Below, piece by piece: positions 1 through 8,182 of a DNA stretch of 64,000 bases. Below the pieces are notes generated by a model. That model searched no databases. It was not told the origin of the DNA and saw only the letters and a program-made list of their open reading frames with translations. Both the position numbers and the translations under genes were made by a program. Each line of letters begins with the position of its first letter. The stretch's first letter is position 1. The DNA is from CAIUGU01 sp963819685 (GTDB lineage: Bacteria; Pseudomonadota; Gammaproteobacteria; Steroidobacterales; Steroidobacteraceae), in assembly GCA_963819685.1 (NCBI GenBank), contig CAWFXI010000007.1, forward strand, positions 496,001 through 560,000, given 5' to 3'.

Positions 1-558
1 TTGCCCGAGGCCGATGACCACCGGGCAACCAACGCGCGCGAGCACGATGCAATCAGGATCGTCCTCGGTCACGACAGCCAGCGCGTAAGCGCCTTCAAGC
101 TCTGCAACGGTGGCACGGACGGCCTTGAAGATGTCGCCGAGCTTCCTGTGATGAAAATGAATGCGGTGAGCGATGACTTCGGTATCCGTTTCCGAAGTGA
201 AGGTGTATCCGGACCGTTCAAGCTCCTCGCGCAGCTCCTCGTGATTCTCGATGATGCCGTTGTGGACGATCGCGATGCCATCCTGCGAGATGTGCGGATG
301 AGCGTTGCGCTCCGAAGGTACGCCGTGGGTTGCCCAGCGCGTGTGGGCAATACCCAGATGTCCTTCGGTCGGATTGTCGTCCAGCGCCTCCTGCAGCATC
401 CGTACCTTGCCAACGGTCCGCAGTCGCTTCAGGTGCCGGGTACCATTCAGCACGGCGACGCCGGCGGAATCGTAGCCGCGATATTCAAGACGGCGCAGTC
501 CATCGATCAGGATCGGGACAACGTTGCGTTCAGCGACTGCACCAACGATTCCGCACAT
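1..558 (-). CDS. glmS: Glutamine--fructose-6-phosphate aminotransferase, N-terminal part (cut by window edge)
   Basis: This enzyme makes glucosamine-6-phosphate from fructose-6-phosphate and glutamine, the first step towards UDP-GlcNAc for peptidoglycan and LPS. The visible 186 codons start with MCGIVGA, which supplies the N-terminal nucleophile Cys2 of class II glutamine amidotransferases. They continue with the family blocks RRLEYRGYDSAG, IAHTRWATHG and VHNGIIENHEELR. The C-terminal isomerase domains lie outside the window. The gene follows glmU on the same strand, so two UDP-GlcNAc pathway genes are neighbours, as in many gammaproteobacteria. The start is fixed by the need for Cys at position 2. 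Confidence 0.95.
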   Translation of the reverse strand, partial: MCGIVGAVAERNVVPILIDGLRRLEYRGYDSAGVAVLNGTRHLKRLRTVGKVRMLQEALDDNPTEGHLGIAHTRWATHGVPSERNAHPHISQDGIAIVHNGIIENHEELREELERSGYTFTSETDTEVIAHRIHFHHRKLGDIFKAVRATVAELEGAYALAVVTEDDPDCIVLARVGCPVVIGLGQ

Positions 559-645
559 GCAGATGAAGTCCTTTCACTCGGGTTGCAGTGGCCATTGTAG
601 CCGGAGCAGGGGTTGGGTTATGTCGCCGGTGTCACATAGACGGAA

Positions 646-739
646 GGCTACGGGCTACCCTGGGAAGAGGGACTGACGGGCAGCTCATGAGTTCCGCTGG
701 CTCGGACTCCACTTCTGGCTGTCGCCTGTAGCCTGTCGC
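646..739. repeat. Mirrored heptanucleotide repeats between glmU and glmS
   Basis: Two 7-bp units GGCTACG/GGCTACC (646-659) are followed about 60 bp later by three opposite-facing units CTGTCGC/CTGTAGC/CTGTCGC (719-739), the last ending at the glmU stop codon. This matches the repeat layout in the atp operon and next to the cytochrome c4 gene. No function is known to me. In a transcript running from glmU into glmS the two arms could pair partly. Confidence 0.6.
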
Positions 740-2146
740 CTATTTTTTCTTTTCGGGCCGCTTCCAGCCGTCGATCGTCACCTGCTTCGAGCGCGCCAGC
801 GTGAGTTTCCCGGCCGGTGCGTTCTTCGTAATCGTTGATCCGGCACCGATATTGGCGCCCTCGCCGATGGTGAGTGGCGCGATCAGCATGCTGCCGGACC
901 CGATGAAGCAGTCTGCACCGATCTCCGTGCGAAATTTGTTCGCGCCGTCGTAATTGACGGTCACCGTGCCAGCACCAATGTTGGACTTGGGACCGACGGT
1001 TGTATCACCCAGATACGTCAGATGATTCGCCTTCACGCCTGCGCCCAGATGACTGTTCTTGACCTCGACGTAGTTGCCGATGTGCACGCCGGCTTCGAGT
1101 CTGGCACCGGGTCGCAGTCGCGCGAACGGACCGATGATGCAGTGTTCCGCAACGACCGCCTGGGTGACTACACAGTTAGGCAGCAACTCGGTATCGGCAC
1201 CGATCTCGCAATTCTCGAGCCAGCAGTTCGGGCCGATCCGCACGCGGTCACCGAGCTTCACCGTTCCGGTTAACACGACATTCACGTCGATGACCACATC
1301 GCGGCCCACGCTGACGTCGCCGCGAATGTCCAGCCGCAGCGGATCAACGACCGTCACGCCTGCAAGCATCAGGGCTGTAGCTCGCTCTTTGCGCAATGCA
1401 GCTTCCACTTCAGCGAGATGCACTTTGTCATTCACGCCAAACACCTCCAGTTCTGTCGGCGCCACCGCGGCCTTGACGCGCAGTCCCTCACGGACTGCCA
1501 TGGAGACGATATCCGTCAGGTAATACTCGCCCTGGGAGTTGTCGTTCTTCAAGGCCGCGAGCCATTTGCGCAGAAGTCGCGCGGATACTGCCATGACTCC
1601 CGTATTTGCCTCGGGAACACCGCGCTCTTTCGTGTTGCAGTCCTTGTGTTCCACTACGCGAACCACGTTGCCGCCGTGGTCGCGAATGACGCGTCCGTAG
1701 CCGGTCGGATCGCTCAGGATGACGCTAAGCATGCCGACGGAGTCCGCATCGACACTGGCCAGCAGGGTTTCCAGGGTGGCGCTCCGAATCAGCGGCACGT
1801 CGCCGAACAGAATGAGAACGAGGTGGTCGTCAGGAATCCCGGGCATGGCCTGGGCTACGGCATGCCCGGTTCCCAATTGCTCGGCTTGCAGCACCCAGTT
1901 TACGGTCTCGTCGGCCAGTGCCTGTCGGACCCTGTCTCCACCATGGCCGTACACCACATGAACAGCCTCGGCGGAGAGCGCCTTCGCTGCGTCCAGGACA
2001 TGGGTCAGCAACGGTTTTCCTGCCAGCGGCTGGAGCACCTTTGGCAGGTCCGACTTCATTCGTTTGCCCTGGCCTGCCGCCAGAATGACGACAGAGAGCG
2101 GTGACCGCTTGGCCTGATTGCTGGGGGCTTGGCTTTCAGTTGGCAT
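740..2146 (-). CDS. glmU: Bifunctional UDP-N-acetylglucosamine pyrophosphorylase / glucosamine-1-phosphate N-acetyltransferase
   Basis: GlmU acetylates glucosamine-1-phosphate and then uridylates it, giving UDP-GlcNAc in the cytoplasm. The N-terminal nucleotidyltransferase motif LSVVILAAGQGKRMKSDLPK is followed by the FGDVPL block. The C-terminal half shows the hexapeptide repeats of a left-handed beta-helix (VHIGNYVEVKN, LTYLGD, IGAGTVTVNYDG). At about 468 residues it is slightly longer than the E. coli protein. ATG 2146 is preferred; an in-frame TTG at 2176 would add 10 unconserved residues. It lies downstream of the atp operon, separated by several hairpins. Confidence 0.95.
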   Translation of the reverse strand: MPTESQAPSNQAKRSPLSVVILAAGQGKRMKSDLPKVLQPLAGKPLLTHVLDAAKALSAEAVHVVYGHGGDRVRQALADETVNWVLQAEQLGTGHAVAQAMPGIPDDHLVLILFGDVPLIRSATLETLLASVDADSVGMLSVILSDPTGYGRVIRDHGGNVVRVVEHKDCNTKERGVPEANTGVMAVSARLLRKWLAALKNDNSQGEYYLTDIVSMAVREGLRVKAAVAPTELEVFGVNDKVHLAEVEAALRKERATALMLAGVTVVDPLRLDIRGDVSVGRDVVIDVNVVLTGTVKLGDRVRIGPNCWLENCEIGADTELLPNCVVTQAVVAEHCIIGPFARLRPGARLEAGVHIGNYVEVKNSHLGAGVKANHLTYLGDTTVGPKSNIGAGTVTVNYDGANKFRTEIGADCFIGSGSMLIAPLTIGEGANIGAGSTITKNAPAGKLTLARSKQVTIDGWKRPEKKK

Positions 2147-2246
2147 GAGTCGCGACGGGGTAGCGGACCGGTTCAACCAGGGCGATCAACTCTGGGCGCT
2201 GGGTGGCTGGCCACCGTGCGAAACGCCGCGTCACTGCTAACACGTT

Positions 2247-2277
2247 GATGCAAAAGTCTGTCCGTGCCTTTTGCATC
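2247..2277. repeat. GATGCAAAAG hairpin between atpC and glmU
   Basis: The 10-nt arms GATGCAAAAG (2247-2256) and CTTTTGCATC (2268-2277) are perfect inverted copies around an 11-nt loop. Related sequences with the same core recur at 2373-2398 and after gyrB (48588-48626), so this looks like a small dispersed palindrome family at transcript ends. Confidence 0.65.
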
Positions 2278-2313
2278 TGGATCCAGCGAAAAACGTGGTT
2301 TTCACTGGCTCCC

Positions 2314-2364
2314 GAAATCAATGAGTTAAGACTCATTGATTTCGCCGAGTCGTCCGTGACTCGG
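2314..2364 (-). terminator. Tandem hairpins after the atp operon
   Basis: A perfect 13-bp stem with a TAAG loop (2314-2343) is followed at once by a 7-bp stem CCGAGTC/GACTCGG (2345-2364). They lie 3' of atpC on the minus strand, where the atp message should end or be trimmed. There is no clear U-tract on the minus strand, so they may protect the 3' end or pause polymerase instead of acting as a textbook intrinsic terminator. Confidence 0.5.
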
Positions 2365-2372
2365 AATAACAA

Positions 2373-2398
2373 GGTGCTGCAAAGGGTCTTGCATCACC
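2373..2398. repeat. Second TGCAA-type hairpin directly after atpC
   Basis: Arms GGTGCTGCAA (2373-2382) and TTGCATCACC (2389-2398) pair at 9 of 10 positions around a 6-nt loop, ending 3 nt from the atpC stop codon. The single mismatch sits at the same place as in the gyrB-end copy, which supports a common origin. Confidence 0.55.
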
Positions 2399-2401
2399 CT
2401 G

Positions 2402-2818
2402 TTAACGGATCTTGCGCAGCTTCTCGAGTGCCTTCAACTGCGCAGCGGCGCGGGCGAGTTCGGCCTGGGCCTCGGCCACCTCCATCTTGTCGGTGCGACC
2501 CGCGAGGGCTTCTTCCGCACGTTGCTTCGCCTGCAGGGCAGCGGCCTCGTCGATGTCCATCGCCCTCATTGCCGTATCGGCAAGGACCGTTACGACGTGC
2601 GGCTGTACCTCGAGCGCGCCGCCCGAGACGTAGAAGAGCTGCTCTTCGCCGCCCGGGGTCTGCACTCGAACTTCACCAGGCTTCAGCATGGTCAGCAACG
2701 GTGCGTGGCGGGGCGCGATGCCGATATCGCCCATCACCGCAGGTGCGAAGACCATGGCAGCTTCACCGGAGAAGATCGCTCCTTCGGCACTGACGATATC
2801 GACGTGAATGGTTGCCAT
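2402..2818 (-). CDS. atpC: ATP synthase F1 epsilon subunit
   Basis: The epsilon subunit couples the gamma stalk to the c-ring and can inhibit ATP hydrolysis. The 138 residues fit the family: an N-terminal beta-sandwich beginning MATIHVDIVSAEGAIFSGEA and containing GDIGIAPRHAPLLTMLKPGE, then a two-helix C-terminus rich in Ala, Glu and Arg. It is the last gene of the atp operon. An unusual 88-bp repeat-filled spacer separates it from atpD. Confidence 0.96.
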   Translation of the reverse strand: MATIHVDIVSAEGAIFSGEAAMVFAPAVMGDIGIAPRHAPLLTMLKPGEVRVQTPGGEEQLFYVSGGALEVQPHVVTVLADTAMRAMDIDEAAALQAKQRAEEALAGRTDKMEVAEAQAELARAAAQLKALEKLRKIR

Positions 2819-2833
2819 AGTGACTCCGTCACC

Positions 2834-2910
2834 GTGAAGGGTGAAGCGTGAAGGGTGAAGCGTCAGAGTTCCAGCGTTTCACTTTTCACCTTTCACCTTT
2901 CACGATTTAC
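2834..2910. repeat. Mirrored heptanucleotide array between atpC and atpD
   Basis: Eleven consecutive 7-bp units fill the spacer in strict register. Four are GTGAAGG/GTGAAGC (2834-2861), two are degenerate central units (2862-2875), and the opposite-facing units are GTTTCAC, TTTTCAC, CTTTCAC, CTTTCAC and GATTTAC (2876-2910). The last unit overlaps the atpD stop codon. The GTGAAGG arm is complementary to the CTTTCAC arm with some mismatches, so the transcript could fold into one long hairpin. Confidence 0.8.
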
Positions 2911-4325
2911 TGTAGCGTCTTCGCCTTCTCAACCGCTTCTTCGATGCTACCGACCATGTAGAAAGCCTGCTCGGGAAGGCTGTCGTACTCACCGGCAAGG
3001 ATGCCCTTGAAGGACTTGATGGTTTCCTTGAGTGGCACGAGTTTGCCCGGGTTACCCGTGAAGACCTCGGCTACATGGAAGGGCTGCGACAGGAAACGCT
3101 GGATCTTGCGGGCGCGAGACACGATGCGCTTGTCCTCTTCGGACAGTTCGTCCATGCCCATGATCGCGATGATGTCCTGCAGTGCCTTGTATCGTTGCAG
3201 CACGGCCTGAACGCCGCGGGCCACGTTGTAGTGCTCTTCGCCAATGACCAGCGGATCGAGCTGCCGGCTCGTGGAATCCAGCGGGTTCACCGCCGGGAAG
3301 ATGCCGAGAGCCGCGATCTGCCGGTCGAGCACGACGGTTGCATCAAGGTGCGCGAAGGTCGTTGCGGGCGACGGGTCGGTCAGGTCGTCCGCAGGCACAT
3401 ACACGGCCTGGATCGAGGTGATCGAGCCGGTCTTGGTGGAAGTGATGCGCTCCTGCAGTACGCCCATCTCCTCGGCAAGCGTCGGCTGGTAACCCACGGC
3501 GGACGGCATACGGCCGAGCAGTGCAGACACTTCGGTGCCGGCAAGCGTGTAGCGATAGATGTTGTCGATGAAGAGCAGCACGTCGCGTCCTTTGCCTGTT
3601 TCGCTCTTCTCGTCACGGAAGTATTCGGCCATCGTCAGGCCGCTGAGCGCAACGCGCAAACGGCAACCCGGCGGCTCGTTCATCTGACCATACACCATCG
3701 CCACTTTGGACTCGGGCAGGTTCTTCAGGTTGATGACACCGGCTTCCGACATCTCGTGATAGAAGTCGTTGCCTTCACGAGTCCGTTCGCCGACGCCCGC
3801 AAACACGGACAGTCCGGCGTGGGCCTTGGCGATATTGTTGATCAGTTCGAGCATGGTGACGGTCTTGCCGACGCCAGCGCCGCCAAACAGGCCGATCTTG
3901 CCGCCCTTCGCGAACGGTACCAGCAGGTCGATGACCTTGATGCCTGTTTCAAGCAGGTCCTGACCTCCCGCCTGTTCAGCATAAGTCGGCGCCGGACGAT
4001 GAATCGGCCAGTACTCAGTGGCCTGCACCGGGCCGAGTTCGTCCTGCGGGGCGCCAAGGACGTCCATGATGCGGCCCAGGGTGCCCCGGCCGACCGGAAC
4101 GGAGATTGGAGCGCCCGTCGCCTTGACGACCAGGCCGCGCCTCAGGCCTTCGGAAACACCCATGGCGATCGTACGCACCACGCCGTCACCCAGCTGCTGC
4201 TGAACTTCAAGCGTGAGGCCGCCTTCTTCGAGCTTCAGGGCCTCGTAGACTTTCGGGATCTGATCACGCGGGAATTCCACGTCGATCACCGCGCCGATGA
4301 TTTGCACGATCTTGCCGGTAGACAT
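2907..4325 (-). CDS. atpD: ATP synthase F1 beta subunit
   Basis: The beta subunit carries the catalytic nucleotide sites of F1. The Walker A motif GGAGVGKT is at residues 148-155. The catalytic loop GVGERTREGND and the DELSEED lever region (here MDELSEEDK) are both intact. At 472 residues it has family length. A GAGG-type ribosome binding site precedes the ATG. It sits in the standard atpA-atpG-atpD-atpC order. Confidence 0.98.
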   Translation of the reverse strand: MSTGKIVQIIGAVIDVEFPRDQIPKVYEALKLEEGGLTLEVQQQLGDGVVRTIAMGVSEGLRRGLVVKATGAPISVPVGRGTLGRIMDVLGAPQDELGPVQATEYWPIHRPAPTYAEQAGGQDLLETGIKVIDLLVPFAKGGKIGLFGGAGVGKTVTMLELINNIAKAHAGLSVFAGVGERTREGNDFYHEMSEAGVINLKNLPESKVAMVYGQMNEPPGCRLRVALSGLTMAEYFRDEKSETGKGRDVLLFIDNIYRYTLAGTEVSALLGRMPSAVGYQPTLAEEMGVLQERITSTKTGSITSIQAVYVPADDLTDPSPATTFAHLDATVVLDRQIAALGIFPAVNPLDSTSRQLDPLVIGEEHYNVARGVQAVLQRYKALQDIIAIMGMDELSEEDKRIVSRARKIQRFLSQPFHVAEVFTGNPGKLVPLKETIKSFKGILAGEYDSLPEQAFYMVGSIEEAVEKAKTLQ

Positions 4326-4349
4326 TTGCTCGTTACCTCTTCCGAAACC

Positions 4350-5219
4350 TCAAACCGCAGCCGCGCCGCCGACGATCTCCGAAATTTCCTTCGTGATCGC
4401 AGCCTGACGGGCCTTGTTGTAAATCAGTTGCAGCTCTTCGATGAGCTTGCCGGCATTGTCGGTCGCGCTCTTCATGGCGACCATGCGGGCTGCGTTTTCG
4501 CAGGCGATATTCTCAAGCGCGGCCTGGTAAACCTGGGATTCGATATAGCGCATCAGCAGGGCATCCAGCAGCTCCGGCGACGCCGGCTCATAGATGTAGT
4601 CCCACAGCTTCTGCAGCTTTTCGTCGTCGGTGGTATCTGAAACCACGGGGAGCAGCTGCCGCACCGCGGGTTTCTGGGTCATCGTATTGACGAATTCGTT
4701 GTACACGACGAACAGCCTGTCGAGCTTGCCCTCCTTGTACATATCGAGCATGACCTTGATGGTGCCGATCAGGTCCGCCAGATGCGGCCGGTCGCCGAGA
4801 TGGGTCACCGTGGCCAGCGTCTTGACGTCTGCCAGTCGCCGGAAGAACTGCACCCCTTTCGAGCCGATCAGGCACAGCGATACGGGAGTGCCTTTGGCCT
4901 GCCAGTCGCGAATGGACCCAAGTGTGGACCTGAACAGGTTGCCGTTCAGGCCACCGCACAGCCCGCGATCCGTCGTGATGATGATGAAGCCGACCGACTT
5001 CGCGTCCCGCTCGATCATGTACGGATGCTTGAAGTCCGGATTGGCATGACGCAGATGCCCGATCACGCGACGGATCTTTTCCGAATACGGCCGCGTCGCA
5101 CGCATGCGCTCCTGTGCCTTGCGTATCTTGCTCGCCGCAACCATTTCCATGGCCTTGGTGATCTTCTGCGTGCTCTTGAAGCTCGCAATCTTGACGCGGA
5201 TTTCTTTTACGCCGGGCAT
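4350..5219 (-). CDS. atpG: ATP synthase F1 gamma subunit
   Basis: Gamma is the rotating central stalk. The N-terminus MPGVKEIRVKIASFKSTQKI matches the conserved start of AtpG, followed by TKAMEMVAASKIRKAQ. The C-terminal coiled-coil partner helix contains KSATDNAGKLIEELQLIYNK. ATG 5219 was chosen because the 15 codons upstream are repeat sequence without family similarity. The protein has 289 residues, as expected. Confidence 0.96.
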   Translation of the reverse strand: MPGVKEIRVKIASFKSTQKITKAMEMVAASKIRKAQERMRATRPYSEKIRRVIGHLRHANPDFKHPYMIERDAKSVGFIIITTDRGLCGGLNGNLFRSTLGSIRDWQAKGTPVSLCLIGSKGVQFFRRLADVKTLATVTHLGDRPHLADLIGTIKVMLDMYKEGKLDRLFVVYNEFVNTMTQKPAVRQLLPVVSDTTDDEKLQKLWDYIYEPASPELLDALLMRYIESQVYQAALENIACENAARMVAMKSATDNAGKLIEELQLIYNKARQAAITKEISEIVGGAAAV

Positions 5220-5226
5220 TTGTGTC

Positions 5227-5398
5227 GTGAACCGTGATGTGTGAACCGTGATGCGTCGGACCAATAAAGCCCTGACTCAGCATCTAACCGTTTCAACTAC
5301 GTGTTCAACCTCCAGAGAAATCAGCCAGCCAACGTTACAACCCACGATTCAGGAGCGTCTGACCCATCACGGATCACGCTTCACGGCTCACGCCTAAT
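5227..5398. repeat. Mirrored heptanucleotide arrays between atpG and atpA
   Basis: The left arm has GTGAACC, GTGATGT, GTGAACC, GTGATGC and GTCGGAC (5227-5261). The right arm has CCATCAC, GGATCAC, GCTTCAC, GGCTCAC and GCCTAAT (5364-5398), which reads as GTGANNN units on the other strand and overlaps the atpA stop. About 100 bp of unique sequence separates the arms. The layout is the same as in the atpC-atpD spacer although the exact units differ. Confidence 0.8.
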
Positions 5399-6935
5399 AT
5401 GTGCCCGTCGCAACAAACTCTTCGCAAAGCTTCTTGAGCCCTGCGTCGACTTCCTTGCTGAGCTCGGGCTTCGCGGCGATGCCGTCCATCAGGCCCTTGT
5501 AGTTCGTCTTCGCGAATGACTGCAGGGCAGCTTCGAAATCAATGATCTTGTTGACGGGGGCCTTGTCCATGAAGCCATTGTTCACCGCATAGATCGACAG
5601 GGCCATTTCAGCGACGGACATCGGCGCAAACTGCTTCTGCTTCATCAGCTCCATGGTGCGCTGGCCGCGCTCGAGCTGGCTGCGGGTGGCCTGGTCGAGG
5701 TCCGAAGCGAATTGTGAGAAGGCCGCGAGTTCGCGATATTGCGCGAGAGCCAGACGAATACCACCGCCCAGTTTCTTGATGATGCCCGTCTGCGCCGCGC
5801 CGCCAACGCGGGACACCGAAATGCCGGCGTTCATGGCAGGACGGATACCGGAGTTGAACAGGTCGCCTTCGAGAAAGATCTGGCCGTCGGTGATCGAAAT
5901 GACGTTCGTGGGCACGAACGCGGTCACGTCGCCTGCCTGCGTTTCAATGATGGGCAGGCCCGTCAGCGAACCGGTCTTGCCCTTCACGCGGCCACCGGTC
6001 TTCTGCTCGACGTACTCTTCGCTCACGCGCGCAGAGCGTTCGAGCAGCCGTGAATGCAGATAGAAGACATCGCCAGGATAGGCTTCGCGGCCCGGAGGAC
6101 GACGCAGCAGCAGCGAGATCTGGCGATAGGCCCACGCCTGCTTGGTCAGATCGTCATAGATGATCAGGGCGTCCTCGCCCTGGTCCATGAAGTATTCGCC
6201 CATCGTGCAGCCGGTGTAAGGCGCGATGTACTGCAACGCGGCGGGTGTGGAAGCGGATGCCGCGACGATGATCGTGTGCTTGAGGGCATCATGTTCTTCA
6301 AGCTTGCGCACCACCATGGCAATCGACGACTGCTTCTGGCCGATCGCGACATAGATGCATTTGATGCCGCTGCCCTTCTGGTTGATGATCGTGTCGATCG
6401 CAAGCGCGGTCTTGCCGGTCTGGCGGTCGCCGATGATCAGTTCACGCTGGCCACGGCCGACGGGCACCATCGAATCCACTGCCTTGTAACCGGTCTGCAC
6501 CGGCTGGCTGACCGACTTGCGATAGACGACGCCGGGCGCAACGCGTTCGATGGGCGCCTTGTGGGGTGACTCGATCGGGCCCTTGCCGTCGATCGGATTG
6601 CCAAGCGGGTCCACGACGCGGCCGAGCAGCGCCTCACCGACGGGGACTTCGAGAATGCGTCCGGTCGTCTTGACCGTGTCACCTTCGGTGATGTGCTTGT
6701 ACTCGCCCAGCACGACCGCACCGACCGAGTCCTGCTCGAGGTTGAGCGCGAGGCCGAAGCTGCCACCCGGGAATTCCAGCATTTCGCCGTACTTCACGTC
6801 GGCAAGTCCATGAACGCGCACGATGCCGTCCGTCACGGTGACGACCGTGCCGACATTGCGCTCTTCCGTCGCGCCTGCGAACTTCTCGATACGCGCCTTG
6901 ATCAGGTCGCTGATTTCGGATGCCTTGATGGACAT
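5394..6935 (-). CDS. atpA: ATP synthase F1 alpha subunit
   Basis: Alpha alternates with beta in the F1 head and holds the non-catalytic nucleotide sites. Walker A GDRQTGKT is at residues 169-176, and the arginine-finger region SISRVGG appears as SVSRVGGAAQT. The 513 residues match the family (E. coli 513). An AGGAAAC ribosome binding site precedes the ATG. The gene is intact and lies between atpH and atpG. Confidence 0.98.
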   Translation of the reverse strand: MSIKASEISDLIKARIEKFAGATEERNVGTVVTVTDGIVRVHGLADVKYGEMLEFPGGSFGLALNLEQDSVGAVVLGEYKHITEGDTVKTTGRILEVPVGEALLGRVVDPLGNPIDGKGPIESPHKAPIERVAPGVVYRKSVSQPVQTGYKAVDSMVPVGRGQRELIIGDRQTGKTALAIDTIINQKGSGIKCIYVAIGQKQSSIAMVVRKLEEHDALKHTIIVAASASTPAALQYIAPYTGCTMGEYFMDQGEDALIIYDDLTKQAWAYRQISLLLRRPPGREAYPGDVFYLHSRLLERSARVSEEYVEQKTGGRVKGKTGSLTGLPIIETQAGDVTAFVPTNVISITDGQIFLEGDLFNSGIRPAMNAGISVSRVGGAAQTGIIKKLGGGIRLALAQYRELAAFSQFASDLDQATRSQLERGQRTMELMKQKQFAPMSVAEMALSIYAVNNGFMDKAPVNKIIDFEAALQSFAKTNYKGLMDGIAAKPELSKEVDAGLKKLCEEFVATGTY

Positions 6936-6957
6936 AGCCTTGTGTTTCCTCGAATTC

Positions 6958-7494
6958 CTAATTCGTCAGTTCTGTTGTCAGCCGCTTGAGGCGCGCATCG
7001 AGTGAACCGTCGATCACCAGATCCTGCGAGCGGATGATTGCGCCACCGAGCAGCGCCGGATCGACGGAGCAATGCAGGCGGATGTCACGGCCAAGGCGCT
7101 TCCTGAGCGCACCGGCCAGACGCTGGCGCTGGGCTTCATTCAGTTCGACCGCCGACACGATCTGCACGTCGGCGACATTCTCGATGTCGGCCCGCATCAC
7201 TTCGAACATCGCTGCGATTTCGGGCAGCAGGCCCAGGCGCCGGTTGGCAGCAAGCGCAGACAGATAGTTGCGGACCGTTGCATCGTCGCCGACGCGGCTG
7301 ATATCTGCGAGCAGGTTGACGAGTTCTTCCGGCGTGACCCTGGGATTGCCCAGCAACCCGGAGACTTGCGCGTCGGTCACGACTGCGCTCGACGTTGCGA
7401 GTATTTCGGACCAGCGAGGCAGATTGCCCTGCTCGCGCGCATGGACAAACGCCGCTTTTGCGTAAGGTCGTGCAATGGTGGCTTTCTCTGCCAT
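6958..7494 (-). CDS. atpH: ATP synthase F1 delta subunit
   Basis: Delta joins the F1 head to the peripheral stalk. The 178 residues show the AtpH pattern: N-terminal helical domain beginning ATIARPYAKAAFVHA, and a C-terminal region with QRQRLAGALRKRLGRDI and VDPALLGGAIIRSQDLVIDG. It lies between atpF and atpA with a 22-bp gap to atpA. Confidence 0.95.
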   Translation of the reverse strand: MAEKATIARPYAKAAFVHAREQGNLPRWSEILATSSAVVTDAQVSGLLGNPRVTPEELVNLLADISRVGDDATVRNYLSALAANRRLGLLPEIAAMFEVMRADIENVADVQIVSAVELNEAQRQRLAGALRKRLGRDIRLHCSVDPALLGGAIIRSQDLVIDGSLDARLKRLTTELTN

Positions 7495-7623
7495 ATGGAT
7501 GCTCAGGTGTACCTGTTACTGCCGACACATCAGCGATGCCACGGATCGCAAGACCATGTTGGATGCGGCGTCACTTGCCTCAAGATGCTGCAGAGCGTTC
7601 AACTGCATGGCGAAGTTCATCCC

Positions 7624-8103
7624 TCAGCCGCGTTCGATTTCGACAGCCAGCTTCTCAAGCAGGTCTGCATGAGCACGGGCGTCGATCTCGCGGCCGAGCA
7701 GCCTGGAAGCGCCAGCCACGGCCAACGTGGCCACTTCCCTGCGGAGTTCCTCGCGGGCGCGGCTCTGGTCGAGCTGGACTTCCGTGCGGGCCGTCGTAAC
7801 GATCCGTTGGCCTTCGGTCACCGCGGCCTGCTTGGCCTCGTCGATCACCTCGTTCGCGCGGCGGCTCGCCTGGTCGACGATCTTCGCCGCCTGGGCACGG
7901 GCGTCCTTGACGATGTCCGCGCCGCTTTGCTGCGCTTCGACAAGACTTTTCTCGCCCTTTTCGGCAGCCGCGAGGCCATCGGCAATCTTTTTCTGCCGCT
8001 CATTGATCGCCGCGATCAGCGGCGGCCAGATGAACTTCATGGTGACCCAGCCGAGGATCAGGAAGACCAGGGTCTGGACGATCAGCGTTGCATTCAGATT
8101 CAT
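7624..8103 (-). CDS. atpF: ATP synthase Fo b subunit
   Basis: The b dimer forms the peripheral stalk. One N-terminal membrane helix (about residues 5-25, LIVQTLVFLILGWVTMKFIW) is followed by a long charged coiled-coil helix rich in Ala, Glu, Lys and Arg up to residue 159. Length and composition are typical. It is followed after 129 bp by atpH, a rather long spacer for this operon in which I see no gene. Confidence 0.95.
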   Translation of the reverse strand: MNLNATLIVQTLVFLILGWVTMKFIWPPLIAAINERQKKIADGLAAAEKGEKSLVEAQQSGADIVKDARAQAAKIVDQASRRANEVIDEAKQAAVTEGQRIVTTARTEVQLDQSRAREELRREVATLAVAGASRLLGREIDARAHADLLEKLAVEIERG

Positions 8104-8182
8104 AGGAACATTCGCCCTGTTGGTACGAAGCCGGCTACGCGATGCGCGCTAGCACAGCACGCGTTGCCTTGCGTGATTCCCA

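Noticed and set aside
3075..4640. Long open frame on the plus strand opposite atpD/atpG (521 codons)
   Set aside because: It mirrors highly conserved minus-strand genes, has no recognisable domain or ribosome binding site, and is explained by high GC content.
5220..5264. Upstream start for atpG adding 15 residues
   Set aside because: These codons are the heptad repeat itself and lack similarity to AtpG.
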